A stretch of 64,000 nucleotides of DNA, from positions 4,278,001-4,342,000 of the forward strand of contig NZ_BIFQ01000001.1 of the NCBI RefSeq assembly GCF_003967515.1. The letters run 5' to 3'. Positions 53,365 through 61,668 of the stretch are shown in pieces; position 1 is the first letter of the stretch, and every line of letters starts with the position of its first letter. The stretch is from Dictyobacter aurantiacus (GTDB lineage: Bacteria; Chloroflexota; Ktedonobacteria; Ktedonobacterales; Ktedonobacteraceae). Under the pieces are notes generated by a model. The model saw only the letters and a list, made by a program, of their open reading frames with translations. It did no database searches and was not told the DNA's origin. The translations under genes were made by a program, and so were the position numbers.

Positions 53365-55414
53365 GGCGCTCCCCTTTCGTTGGTCTGGTCAGCCTTGCAC
53401 GCAGGCGCTTTCTGAATTTCTTGCTCTGACGCCGGGTACGGTTCCAGCTGGCCTGTACCTGTTCCTGCATCGAGTTCAGCCATGGATAGCGCGTGCTACG
53501 CTGATTGGTCTTGCCGCGCATGGTCGTGCGTGGCGTCCCGCTCGTGGACTGGCTGCTCTGTTGCGGCTGATAGTTGCGGCTGAAGAGCCACCATTCGGCG
53601 CAGAGTATCAATAAGAGCAGCGCGGCGATCCATGGCCAGATCTCTCTGAGCTGGCGCGAGATGGTGTTTTTATTGCCGGACACATTGGTGCTATGGGCGA
53701 CTGGGATAGCTTTGGCCGGGGCCAGCTGCGATTGATTGGGATTGAACAGGTTGACGGTAAAGAGCCCGTTGAGCACATGGCCATGGACACGCTGGCTGAC
53801 CTGGTAGATGCCGACGGAGTTGGTGCGCGCGTAGGGCGTCACCGGGAAGGGCGGTCCTACCGTGACGGCCTGCTGATCCGGTCCGGTGACCGTCACCTGG
53901 TCCGCGCCCGGCCACGTTTGTACATTTACGGCTGTGCCCGGAGCCACCTGTCCATTCCCGGCTACCGGCGAGGGCAGGAACCAGTTGACCATGTTATAGA
54001 TCAGGATCGGGAAGGAGGGCTGTAGTGGCAGATCGGTGTCGTGCAGATCGAAGCCGAAGACCGCGATGCGGCGGTTGTTGTTTTCACCCGCCAGTAGCAA
54101 TGGCGTCTCGGGTGTGTTGATGATGGACTGGGCCCACAGCGCTGGCTTGAGCTGGTGGCTGGCGCGCATGGTGTGGATGCTGCTCAGATCAACATTGCTG
54201 AGCAGATTCTGTGGGTCATTGCCGGTGCTGATATGGGTGACTGCTTCGATGGGACCCGATGAGCCAAATGAATAGCTGTGTGTAGGTGGATTCACGTAGA
54301 GGAGGTTGCCCGCTGGTTCTTTGGTTGGTGTGTAGCCATCAAAGATCGTCAGGTCATATGTGCCTATGTTAGCCGTGTATTTGGACGGGTCGATGGTATA
54401 GAGCGTGACGTTGGATTGCAGCCGTAGTGCGGTCTGCAGGTACATGTTGCCTTTGGAGACCAGCAGCACGCGGCCGCGAATGGAGCTTCCCACCAGGGAC
54501 CAGGCTTCGTGATCGGTGCTCATCGCATCCTGCGAGAGCAGGCGCGCGTGTAGCAGATTTGTGCGTGCCGGTAGGGGTCCCCACTCGATGGCTCCGCTGC
54601 CCCCCGCGTTCAGGGTCACCGTTTTGACGCCAAAGAGCTTTCCGTCGGCGTAGAGCTCGACCGGGATCGAGCGCTTATCATGGCTATAATTGTTGACCTG
54701 GGCGAAGGCGGTCAGGTTTCCCTGCAAGGAGCGTGAGGAGAGGGCCAGCAGGGCCACGTTAGGTGCATCGCCGCCGATCGACATGTAGCGGACCGGAAAT
54801 GATGAGTCCAGCGTCTGATCGCTGTTCATGACGTGACCATCACCGACGACCATGATCTGTGCGTTCTCCTGTCCCGCCGCCAGCGAACTGGCCAGCGAGA
54901 TGGCCTGCTGCAGATCGGCATCCTGATTGGTGACGCGTGCGTGTTGCAGGGCATTCGTCAACTGCGTCTTATCCTGCGAGTTGGCGATCAGCACCTGCGG
55001 GGTGCGCGCCATCGAGATCAGAGAGAGGTGGTCGTTGGGCCCCAGGGCATCGATGAAGCTGCTGATGGTATCTTTGGCCTTTTCGAAGCGGCTGGGGGCC
55101 ACGTCGGTGGCCTGCATACTGGCGGATGACTGCAAGATCACTATGGTGTTGCCGCTGACGGGGCTGCTCATAAAGATAGCCGGGCGCACCAGGACCAGCA
55201 CGATGATGATCGCCGCCAGCAGCTGCAGCAGCAGTAGTGGTGTAATGCGCAGGCGCTGCCATGGACGACTTGCCTGCAGATCTTGCATCGCCTGCTGCCA
55301 TAACAGTGTGCTGCCAACGATCCTTTCCTGGCGTTTGGGGCGCATAAAATAGAGCAGCAGGATCACTGGTATGATGGCGCTGAAGGCAAGGGCAGCAGGA
55401 ACAAGTATGCTCAT
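53351..55414 (-). CDS. BatA-like VWA membrane protein with degenerate MIDAS
   Basis: 687 residues. The N-terminus (VPAALAFSAIIPVILLLYFMRPKRQ) is the BatA aerotolerance-type segment, with a second helix near 58-78. The VWA domain follows, but the first MIDAS aspartate is Gln (VILQSSASMQ), so metal binding may be lost. Later comes a beta-rich external region and a C-terminal helix (near 595-613, WPWIAALLLLILCAEWWLF) with a very basic cytoplasmic end. Start is 19 bp after the DUF58 gene. Likely partner of MoxR and DUF58. Confidence 0.85.
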   Translation of the reverse strand: MSILVPAALAFSAIIPVILLLYFMRPKRQERIVGSTLLWQQAMQDLQASRPWQRLRITPLLLLQLLAAIIIVLVLVRPAIFMSSPVSGNTIVILQSSASMQATDVAPSRFEKAKDTISSFIDALGPNDHLSLISMARTPQVLIANSQDKTQLTNALQHARVTNQDADLQQAISLASSLAAGQENAQIMVVGDGHVMNSDQTLDSSFPVRYMSIGGDAPNVALLALSSRSLQGNLTAFAQVNNYSHDKRSIPVELYADGKLFGVKTVTLNAGGSGAIEWGPLPARTNLLHARLLSQDAMSTDHEAWSLVGSSIRGRVLLVSKGNMYLQTALRLQSNVTLYTIDPSKYTANIGTYDLTIFDGYTPTKEPAGNLLYVNPPTHSYSFGSSGPIEAVTHISTGNDPQNLLSNVDLSSIHTMRASHQLKPALWAQSIINTPETPLLLAGENNNRRIAVFGFDLHDTDLPLQPSFPILIYNMVNWFLPSPVAGNGQVAPGTAVNVQTWPGADQVTVTGPDQQAVTVGPPFPVTPYARTNSVGIYQVSQRVHGHVLNGLFTVNLFNPNQSQLAPAKAIPVAHSTNVSGNKNTISRQLREIWPWIAALLLLILCAEWWLFSRNYQPQQSSQSTSGTPRTTMRGKTNQRSTRYPWLNSMQEQVQASWNRTRRQSKKFRKRLRARLTRPTKGERRVNI

Positions 55415-55432
55415 GACGCTATCTTTCTGTGA

Positions 55433-56329
55433 TTATCGAACCAGTTCTACCTGTCGCAACAGGCGCTGCACAACATCTACGATATCGGTATCGCTGGCGA
55501 TCAACGTATAGGTGCCCATATAAGTATGGGCGAAGGCCGCCAGTTCTTCTGTAAAACGGGCCAGGCGGTCGCGATACGCCTGTAGGATATGCGAGGAGGC
55601 GCTGACCTCGACGCTCTGGGTCCCCTCGCTATCGCGCAGCCGCCAGTCCCCCTGTATCTGCGGGTCCATCTCGTCGGGCGAGAGGATCTGCAACAGGGCC
55701 ACCTCTTGCCGCAGCTGGCGCACCGCGCGCACCCCGGTCTGATAGCCCTGCGGCGTGAGAAAATCCGAGATCACAATGGTCAGGCCGGGAGCCGTGACTA
55801 CGCGGCCAATATCATAGAGCGCGCGATTGAGATCGGTCGTTCCTGAGCGCGGCAGCTTCTGCAGAAATTCGCCTACGCTCCAGATGGCGTTTTTGCCGCC
55901 ACTGACGCGTCGATACGCTACCAGGCGGTCAGTCAGGGCGCCCAGGATCACGCTATCCTCGCATTTGAGGGCGATATAGGCCAGCGCGGCCGCGACCGCT
56001 ACGCCCAGCCCCGCTTTCTCCGGAGTACCATGATACATCGAATCTGAGCAATCGAGCAGGATGGTGACGGTAATGTTCTCCTCGGCCTCAAAGACGCGCA
56101 GGAAGAGCCGTTCCAGGCGCGCGAAGGCCCGCCAGTCGATGCGGCGGAAGTCATCGCCGGGTGAATAACGCCGGTAGTCGGCGAACTCCATTGATGATCC
56201 GGCCAGCGGCGAGCGTCGGCGTCCCTGCCGTCCCGTTGCCATCGGACGGCGTGTGAGTAGCGAAATATTATCCAGGCGCTGGAGCACGCTGGCGTCCAGT
56301 GGAAAACGCGCTTTCTCGGTATCAGCCAT
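55433..56329 (-). CDS. DUF58 (VWA-like) protein
   Basis: 298 residues, soluble. The core motif EFADYRRYSPGDDFRRIDWR and the VWA segment VTILLDCSDSMYHGTPEKAG are hallmarks. DUF58 proteins are the standard partner of MoxR ATPases, probably assembling or loading substrates. It starts 14 bp after moxR and is followed by the BatA-like gene. Confidence 0.95.
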   Translation of the reverse strand: MADTEKARFPLDASVLQRLDNISLLTRRPMATGRQGRRRSPLAGSSMEFADYRRYSPGDDFRRIDWRAFARLERLFLRVFEAEENITVTILLDCSDSMYHGTPEKAGLGVAVAAALAYIALKCEDSVILGALTDRLVAYRRVSGGKNAIWSVGEFLQKLPRSGTTDLNRALYDIGRVVTAPGLTIVISDFLTPQGYQTGVRAVRQLRQEVALLQILSPDEMDPQIQGDWRLRDSEGTQSVEVSASSHILQAYRDRLARFTEELAAFAHTYMGTYTLIASDTDIVDVVQRLLRQVELVR

Positions 56330-56343
56330 GTGCGGTCTTTCTT

Positions 56344-57450
56344 TTAGCTGTCTGCATCTAGCTCGCTGATAATAGTCTCGATTAACTGTTCTGTGGTAAT
56401 ATTATCGGCCAGGCCATCGAAGTTGAGCACGATACGATGGCGCAGAGCCGGGTAGGCCACCGCTTTGATGTCCTCCAGAGAGACGTTGTAGCGACCTTCC
56501 AATAGCGCGCGCACCTTGCTTGTCATGATCAATGCCTGCAGGCCGCGCGGACTGCCACCGTAGCGCACATACTGGCGTACCTTTTCTGGCGCGCCCTCCT
56601 GATCGGGATGGGTGGCCAGCAGCATGCGCACCGCGTATTCCTTGACGTGCGTGGCGATGGGGACCGCGCGGGCGACCGCGATCATACGTGACAGCTCTTC
56701 GCCCGATGTCACCTCCTGGGCGCGCAGGGTCTCTGTTCCGACCGTGGTATCGATGATGCGCATCAGGTCCTCTGCCTTAGGAAAATTGACCATGATCTTC
56801 AGCATAAAGCGGTCGAGCTGCGCCTCTGGCAGCGTGTAGGTCCCCTCCATCTCCAGCGGATTCTGCGTGGCCAGCACGAAGAATGGTTGGGGCAGGGGAC
56901 GCGTGCGGTCACCTACGCTGACGGTCCGTTCCTGCATCCCTTCCAGCAGGGCCGACTGGGTCTTTGGCGTGGCGCGGTTGATCTCGTCGGCCAGCACGAT
57001 GTTGGCGAAGATGGGACCCGGCTGGAAGGAGAAGGCGCGTCTGCCACCGGCTGAGCCATCCCCCTGTTCCGAGACGATGTTGGTGCCCACGATATCGGCG
57101 GGCATCAGGTCTGGCGTGAACTGGATACGGGCGAATTTGAGCGAGAGGGCATCGGACAGCGTGCGCACCAGTAGGGTCTTGCCGAGTCCGGGCACGCCCT
57201 CAAGCAAGACGTGTCCCCCCGCCAGCATGGCCAGTAGCAGCTCGCGAATAACGTGTTCTTGCCCCACCACGATGCGGCAGAGCTCCTGCTCCAGTTTATG
57301 GGTTACCGCGATGAATTGCTCGATATTCTCTTCGTTGGGTTCAGCGGAAGAGATTTTGGACTCTCGTGCCGCGACCTCAAAGGTCTGCGGCTCGGGCCGA
57401 AATTGCGTATCATCGTATGGATTGAACGTGCTATCACTTGCGTTTGCCAT
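56344..57450 (-). CDS. MoxR-family AAA+ ATPase
   Basis: 368 residues. Walker A GVPGLGKT (K91), Walker B VLADEINRATP, sensor and arginine segments (VLATQNPLEMEGTYTLPEAQ, RGLQALIMTSKVRALLEGRY) are all present. MoxR ATPases act as chaperones with DUF58/VWA partners. Only 4 bp separate it from the preceding membrane-protein gene. Normal length for the family plus a 40-residue N-terminal extension. Confidence 0.95.
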   Translation of the reverse strand: MANASDSTFNPYDDTQFRPEPQTFEVAARESKISSAEPNEENIEQFIAVTHKLEQELCRIVVGQEHVIRELLLAMLAGGHVLLEGVPGLGKTLLVRTLSDALSLKFARIQFTPDLMPADIVGTNIVSEQGDGSAGGRRAFSFQPGPIFANIVLADEINRATPKTQSALLEGMQERTVSVGDRTRPLPQPFFVLATQNPLEMEGTYTLPEAQLDRFMLKIMVNFPKAEDLMRIIDTTVGTETLRAQEVTSGEELSRMIAVARAVPIATHVKEYAVRMLLATHPDQEGAPEKVRQYVRYGGSPRGLQALIMTSKVRALLEGRYNVSLEDIKAVAYPALRHRIVLNFDGLADNITTEQLIETIISELDADS

Positions 57451-57454
57451 AGTG

Positions 57455-59134
57455 TTACTGCTGCCCTTCTAATGTGTTGAAGTAATCATGGACCAGGTCC
57501 TTCTGGTTAGGCGCGACATTGCTGTTGTCGATGGCATCGTGAGCTTTCTGGTTGTACTGTTCAATGACCTTTGAGTAGGGAACATCCGAACCAGGCTGAA
57601 CGACGCCTGTATTATTATCAGTGCTCTGTGTACTTGAGCCCTGGCCGTTCTGGCCCTGCACATACACAGGCTCATCCTTGTGCGCGCCAGAGCCATTGCT
57701 ATTGCCGCCACCGGTTCCTCCCTGTCCCTGGCCCTGTTGACCCTGGCCTTGACCTCCCTGCCCCTGCTGCCCCTGGCCCTGACCTTGTTGGCCCTGCTGC
57801 CCCTGGCCCTGACCTTGCTGTCCTTGTCCTTGCTGGTTTTGCCCCTGTTGACCCTGACCCTGCCCCTGCTGGTTTTGCCCCTGCTGGTTCTGGCCCTGTT
57901 GACCTTGTTGATTCTGCCCCTGATCCTGACCCTGCTGGGCCTGCCCATTTGTATTGTCCGTGGCTGATGCCAGATTGTTGGCGGCGTTCTGCAGACCCTG
58001 CGAGGCCTTGTTGATCGCATTCTCCCCCGCCTGGTCGGAGCTGGTCTGGTTGCTGGCTGATTCCACGGCTTTGGCGGCATCTGAGATCTCGCTGCTGCTG
58101 CCGTCGGCCATCGATTTCGCCATCTGATGCAAAGCCGAGCTTAAAGTGGGATCTTTGTTCGCCTGGTTAGCGGCTTTCTCCAGATCCTGGGCCATCTGCT
58201 TGCGCTGCTCAGGTGATGCCTTGCTGGCCTGGTTGGCGAGATTCTGCAAGGCCTGGGCCAGGCTCTTGCTGTCGTTGGAGTTTAACGCCTGTCCGGTGGC
58301 GCGTGTATTGGCATTGGAGCTATTGTTGAGCGCGTCGGCGGCTGAGGAGCGGGCCTGTGTTCTGTTATTGGACTGTGGGTTGCGCAGCTGATCCAGTCTG
58401 GCCTGCGCCTCTGAAAGCGCCTGCTGGGCGTCGTTGGGATTTTTGGCCTGCTGCAACTTGCTTTCCAGGTCGCGCAGGGTCTGGTCGATCTTCTGTTTCT
58501 CGTCCTTAGAGATGCCTGGTTGCTGGGCGGTGATCTGCCGGAGCTTTTCGATACCGGTCACCTGTTTGGCGATCTGTGCCTGCAAAGCGGCCTGTTGTTT
58601 GAGGACGGCCGTCATGGGATTGGGGACCAGTATCAGCGTGGTTAATAAGAGTAAGAGCACGACCAGAGTGATGGTGGTGGCCCTGCTCAGGCGCAGCGCG
58701 ATACTTCTGGCCGGCGTATAGGCGCGCAGTTGTTTAAGGGCATCGCGCCGCTGCAGTCCGGCCAGAACCGATGTCTGATCACGCAACTCCCACGCGGTTC
58801 CTACACGGTCATGCAGGGACAGGCGCTCATCTACCATGTGGGCCGTACCGGTATTGGTGGGGCGGAACCAGAGTGCCAGGGCGATGCCCAGCACTGGCAT
58901 GGCGATGCCGATTCCCAGCGCCCAATAGGGAGCCGACGCCCAGGGGAGCAGGCGAGAGACCAACAGGACCAGGCCTGCCATAAATAAACCGGTCAGCAGA
59001 CCGCGCACGCCCCAGAAGAGAATCCTTTGGGTCCAGATGCGCCTACGCCAGGGCCGCAGCGCGGCGCCTAGGTTCGCCTGCGTCGGCGTTTCCTCGCCGT
59101 TCGCCCGGGTATGTGACGGTATAAAGGTTGCCAT
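57455..59134 (-). CDS. Membrane protein with long coiled coil and Gln/Gly tract
   Basis: 559 residues. Membrane helices lie near 38-62, 68-90 and 150-172. Residues about 180-370 form long charged coiled coils (Gln/Lys/Asn/Ala-rich), and about 395-490 is an almost pure Gln/Gly tract (QGQ, QQG repeats) followed by NSNGSG and a normal end. The plan resembles DUF4175-type proteins found beside MoxR-VWA genes, but I cannot assign the family with certainty. It is separated from the upstream ABC permease by the IscB element. Confidence 0.75.
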   Translation of the reverse strand: MATFIPSHTRANGEETPTQANLGAALRPWRRRIWTQRILFWGVRGLLTGLFMAGLVLLVSRLLPWASAPYWALGIGIAMPVLGIALALWFRPTNTGTAHMVDERLSLHDRVGTAWELRDQTSVLAGLQRRDALKQLRAYTPARSIALRLSRATTITLVVLLLLLTTLILVPNPMTAVLKQQAALQAQIAKQVTGIEKLRQITAQQPGISKDEKQKIDQTLRDLESKLQQAKNPNDAQQALSEAQARLDQLRNPQSNNRTQARSSAADALNNSSNANTRATGQALNSNDSKSLAQALQNLANQASKASPEQRKQMAQDLEKAANQANKDPTLSSALHQMAKSMADGSSSEISDAAKAVESASNQTSSDQAGENAINKASQGLQNAANNLASATDNTNGQAQQGQDQGQNQQGQQGQNQQGQNQQGQGQGQQGQNQQGQGQQGQGQGQQGQQGQGQGQQGQGGQGQGQQGQGQGGTGGGNSNGSGAHKDEPVYVQGQNGQGSSTQSTDNNTGVVQPGSDVPYSKVIEQYNQKAHDAIDNSNVAPNQKDLVHDYFNTLEGQQ

Positions 59135-59205
59135 ACTACATCCTTTCCCTTACCTCATCAGATGGACGGATGCCTGTTTTCATAAACGCTGCGGCGTGGA
59201 GACCC

Positions 59206-59222
59206 GTCTGCCTTCAGGCGAC
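59206..59222. other. Subterminal hairpin at the right end of the IscB element
   Basis: GTC-T-GCC-TTCA-GGC-GAC folds into a small imperfect hairpin that includes the iscB stop codon (59214-59216). IS200/IS605-type elements carry such subterminal stem-loops for single-strand transposition. The exact cleavage point is not determined. Confidence 0.45.
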
Positions 59223-60527
59223 AGGAGGAAACGCCGCACCCCCTTTCGTGTAACTATAGCCATCGCTTCGATGAATCATATGGCAATAGTGATAGCTAAT
59301 ACCTTGAATAGTTCCTCGCGTGGTTACAATATTGAAATATCCCGAACTCCGTACCGCAACTCGCCCGACATAGGTTCCTCTCTTTTTACCTTTCGTGATA
59401 ATGGCCTTGACGATATCACCCGTCTGAAACCCTTTGACCCTCTTTGCTCCTTTTGCGGAAGTGCGCGGAAAACCATGTTTGTCTGGCAAACACATGTGCC
59501 TATTTCCACGTCCTGTTGCAGTGATCAGAAGAGGTACCACGCCTATTGTGATCAGATGATCAGGTGTCGACGTGCCTACGTTCGCTGCGTCTAACCAGTG
59601 CGTCTTCGGAAGCCCTCTACGTGTCCGATTGCATTTGGTTAATCCACCGCTCCCTACTTCTACAGGCAACCCCGTTGCTTTTAAGCGTTCAAAGAGCGCC
59701 CATCTTGACGCATTGACCGCTGCCGCATCCTTGAGCGGTTTCTTTGCCTGGGCTTCGATACGCTTTAAGACCTCTGGTTTCTTTTTGAGGAAGTCTTGTA
59801 TGTCTTTGGTGCCCTTGGCCTTATTACACGTGTCGCAAGCGAGCGTGAGATTGCTTATCCTATGGGTGCCACCATGAGCGCGGGGATGAATATGCTCTAT
59901 CTGTAACGGAATATCCCTAGCACCACAATACGCGCATTGATGGTTCCACTTGTTGAGCAAGTATTGTCTGACTTCATACCCTGCTAATGTCCCTTGTTGA
60001 TACTCCACGCCTTTGACTTCAGGGTTCTCCATCAATTGCATGTCAAATCGTACTAATTCTTGACTGATCGCCTCAATGGGCGCAGAGCGAGAAAGGCGAC
60101 GAACCCAGGTCAATACGTTGGCAATGCGGCTTTCTAGGGAAGGTGGAAGCCAACCCTGTTTGCGTTTTCTATTCTGCCAGCGTGCTTTTCGATACCGGGT
60201 TTTGCGTTGTCGACGCGAACGCCGGACCGCACGCCTTGCATCAAGAGCTCCTTTGATGGCATGCCCACGATGGAAAAGTTCCGCTGCAAAAACAATCTCA
60301 CCTGATACATCATTGACGATCGCAATGCCAGTGGTTTTACTGCCAGGATCAAGCTTGATCCTGAGCGGTTGTACTTGCGGCTGTTCTATGGCCTTGTTAA
60401 GAATAATCGTAAATGGGTAACGTCGATACACTGATGCTTTGCCTTGCTTGAGCAAGAAACGTGCATACCCCGGATGCACCGGATCTCGTGGTTTGCCAGA
60501 ATGATCTACTATGAAAACATTGCTCAC
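59214..60527 (-). CDS. iscB: IscB RNA-guided HNH/RuvC nuclease
   Basis: 437 residues. The PLMP-type N-terminus (PVHPGYARFLLKQGKASVYR) is followed by RuvC-I with D60 (RIKLDPGSKTTGIAI), the arginine-rich bridge helix (about 98-123), RuvC-II E157 (SQELVRFD), an inserted HNH domain (CAYCGARD, EHIHPRAHGG with H212, N226, CDTC) and RuvC-III with H310/D313 (KTHWLDAANVG). All expected catalytic residues are present. IscB is the ancestor group of Cas9 and cuts double-stranded DNA guided by an omega-RNA. Start is GTG 60527 with AGGAGG five bases upstream. Stop lies in a hairpin. Confidence 0.96.
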   Translation of the reverse strand: MSNVFIVDHSGKPRDPVHPGYARFLLKQGKASVYRRYPFTIILNKAIEQPQVQPLRIKLDPGSKTTGIAIVNDVSGEIVFAAELFHRGHAIKGALDARRAVRRSRRQRKTRYRKARWQNRKRKQGWLPPSLESRIANVLTWVRRLSRSAPIEAISQELVRFDMQLMENPEVKGVEYQQGTLAGYEVRQYLLNKWNHQCAYCGARDIPLQIEHIHPRAHGGTHRISNLTLACDTCNKAKGTKDIQDFLKKKPEVLKRIEAQAKKPLKDAAAVNASRWALFERLKATGLPVEVGSGGLTKCNRTRRGLPKTHWLDAANVGTSTPDHLITIGVVPLLITATGRGNRHMCLPDKHGFPRTSAKGAKRVKGFQTGDIVKAIITKGKKRGTYVGRVAVRSSGYFNIVTTRGTIQGISYHYCHMIHRSDGYSYTKGGAAFPPVA

Positions 60528-60540
60528 ATGAGCCTCCTAT

Positions 60541-60790
60541 TGCTAGGGTGAGGTTGGCCTCGTCAATGTTACTGGAAGGTTTATCGCTGTAAGCACGTCC
60601 TTAACCCTTTACAGATGTTTAACTTACAGCCGTAGAGAGCAGAGCTGGCCTCGCACTCTGCCATACCTAATTTCTTCCATAACGTAGGCTCTATTTCAAG
60701 CCTGAGACTGGTCAGGTTCGGCTTGTCGAAACAAGCCCATCTCCTTTGAGGGGATTGGGTTCCTGACCTATAGATACCTGTATTCTATCT
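60541..60790 (-). ncRNA. Candidate omega-RNA of IscB
   Basis: Minus-strand RNA upstream of iscB. From its 5' end: a guide-like segment (about 60769-60790), then a 7-bp closing stem (60762-60768 with 60710-60716). Inside that stem is a 7-bp hairpin GGCUUGU-UUCG-ACAAGCC (60720-60737) and a small G/C stem (60741-60753). Next is AGGCU/AGCCU (60699-60703 with 60686-60690), then a further structured part to near the ribosome site. The 5' guide, multistem scaffold and position directly before iscB match published IscB omega-RNAs. Ends are estimated. Confidence 0.72.
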
Positions 60791-60792
60791 CA

Positions 60793-61668
60793 TCACGCTG
60801 TCGCCGACGCTTTTGGTTCGCTTCCTGGGGTCTCAATGTTGTTTTTGCGCAGCCGCAACTGTAAACGCTGCCAGGCCTGCGGTTTCACCAACCAGAGACT
60901 CAGGCCAATCAAAATGAGGGCGGCGATAACACTGTAAATACTGTACACCTGCCAGGCGACAAGATTGAACGGGCCAATGCTAATGGTATTGTTAGTATTC
61001 ACCGAGCCATAGTTGTACGTGCTGAACATCGCCACCACCGGATGCCATAGCAGATAGGCTGGCATCCTGCTTGTCCTGACCGGGACGATAATGGCGAAGA
61101 GGACCGGCATGCCCAACCAGAGCAAGAGCAGGACATAGGAGAGCGCGGTCGAGATCGCGGGCCGCGCCACCAGGGTTGAGCAGAAGAGTCCCAGGCTAGC
61201 GGTCAGCACCGCCGTCAGTACAAATATCAGGAGCGCGGCCAGCGCCTGTGTCGGTGAGACGCCCCCGAAGAAAAAGACCAGGCTGAAGATGGGGATGGAG
61301 GCCGCGATCAATATCAGCGCGTTGAGCAGGCCTGCCAGTAGCTTGCCCGTAACGAGCGAGGTCGAGGACAGGCGCGAGCATAGCAAGAGATCGAAGGTCT
61401 GGCGCTCTTTTTCGCCGTTGACGGCCGTCGACGTAAAGGCGGGCGTAATAAAGATAATCAGCAAGAGCTGCACCGTCAGCAGGATGCTGTAGAGCCCCAG
61501 CCCGATGCTGGCCCAGTTGTTGCCATAGACCGCGTTATTGCTGCTGACACTGATGTAGAACCAGCCCAGCAGACCGAGCAGTAAGATATATGAGACGACC
61601 AGCCAGATCGTGCGTTCGCGCCTCATGCGCAGGCGCATCTCTTTGATCAATAGGGCCATGAAGGTCAT
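60793..61668 (-). CDS. ABC-2 type transporter permease
   Basis: 291 residues with six membrane helices, beginning with basic residues (KEMRLRMRRERTIW). The stretch ITPAFTSTAVNGEKERQTFD followed by LLLCSRLSSTSLVTGKLLAG is the typical ABC-2 permease signature. It overlaps the ATPase gene by four bases (61665-61668). Its substrate is unknown. The IscB element begins right after its stop codon. Confidence 0.92.
   Translation of the reverse strand: MTFMALLIKEMRLRMRRERTIWLVVSYILLLGLLGWFYISVSSNNAVYGNNWASIGLGLYSILLTVQLLLIIFITPAFTSTAVNGEKERQTFDLLLCSRLSSTSLVTGKLLAGLLNALILIAASIPIFSLVFFFGGVSPTQALAALLIFVLTAVLTASLGLFCSTLVARPAISTALSYVLLLLWLGMPVLFAIIVPVRTSRMPAYLLWHPVVAMFSTYNYGSVNTNNTISIGPFNLVAWQVYSIYSVIAALILIGLSLWLVKPQAWQRLQLRLRKNNIETPGSEPKASATA

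Larger units (their letters stand above)
59206..60768 (-). mobile_element. IscB element (IS200/IS605-like, without TnpA)
   Basis: The element holds iscB and its omega-RNA region and no tnpA transposase, so it would depend on a TnpA in trans or is now stationary. It interrupts an otherwise tightly packed operon: gaps on either side in that operon are 4-15 bp or overlaps, whereas this insertion adds about 1.6 kb. Limits are set by the right-end hairpin and the first conserved RNA stem; true ends may differ by tens of bases. Confidence 0.65.

Noticed and set aside
59214-60527. TnpB or Cas9 assignment for the RNA-guided nuclease
   Set aside because: The HNH insertion between RuvC-II and RuvC-III and the PLMP N-terminus exclude TnpB; the size (437 residues) and lack of REC lobe exclude Cas9.
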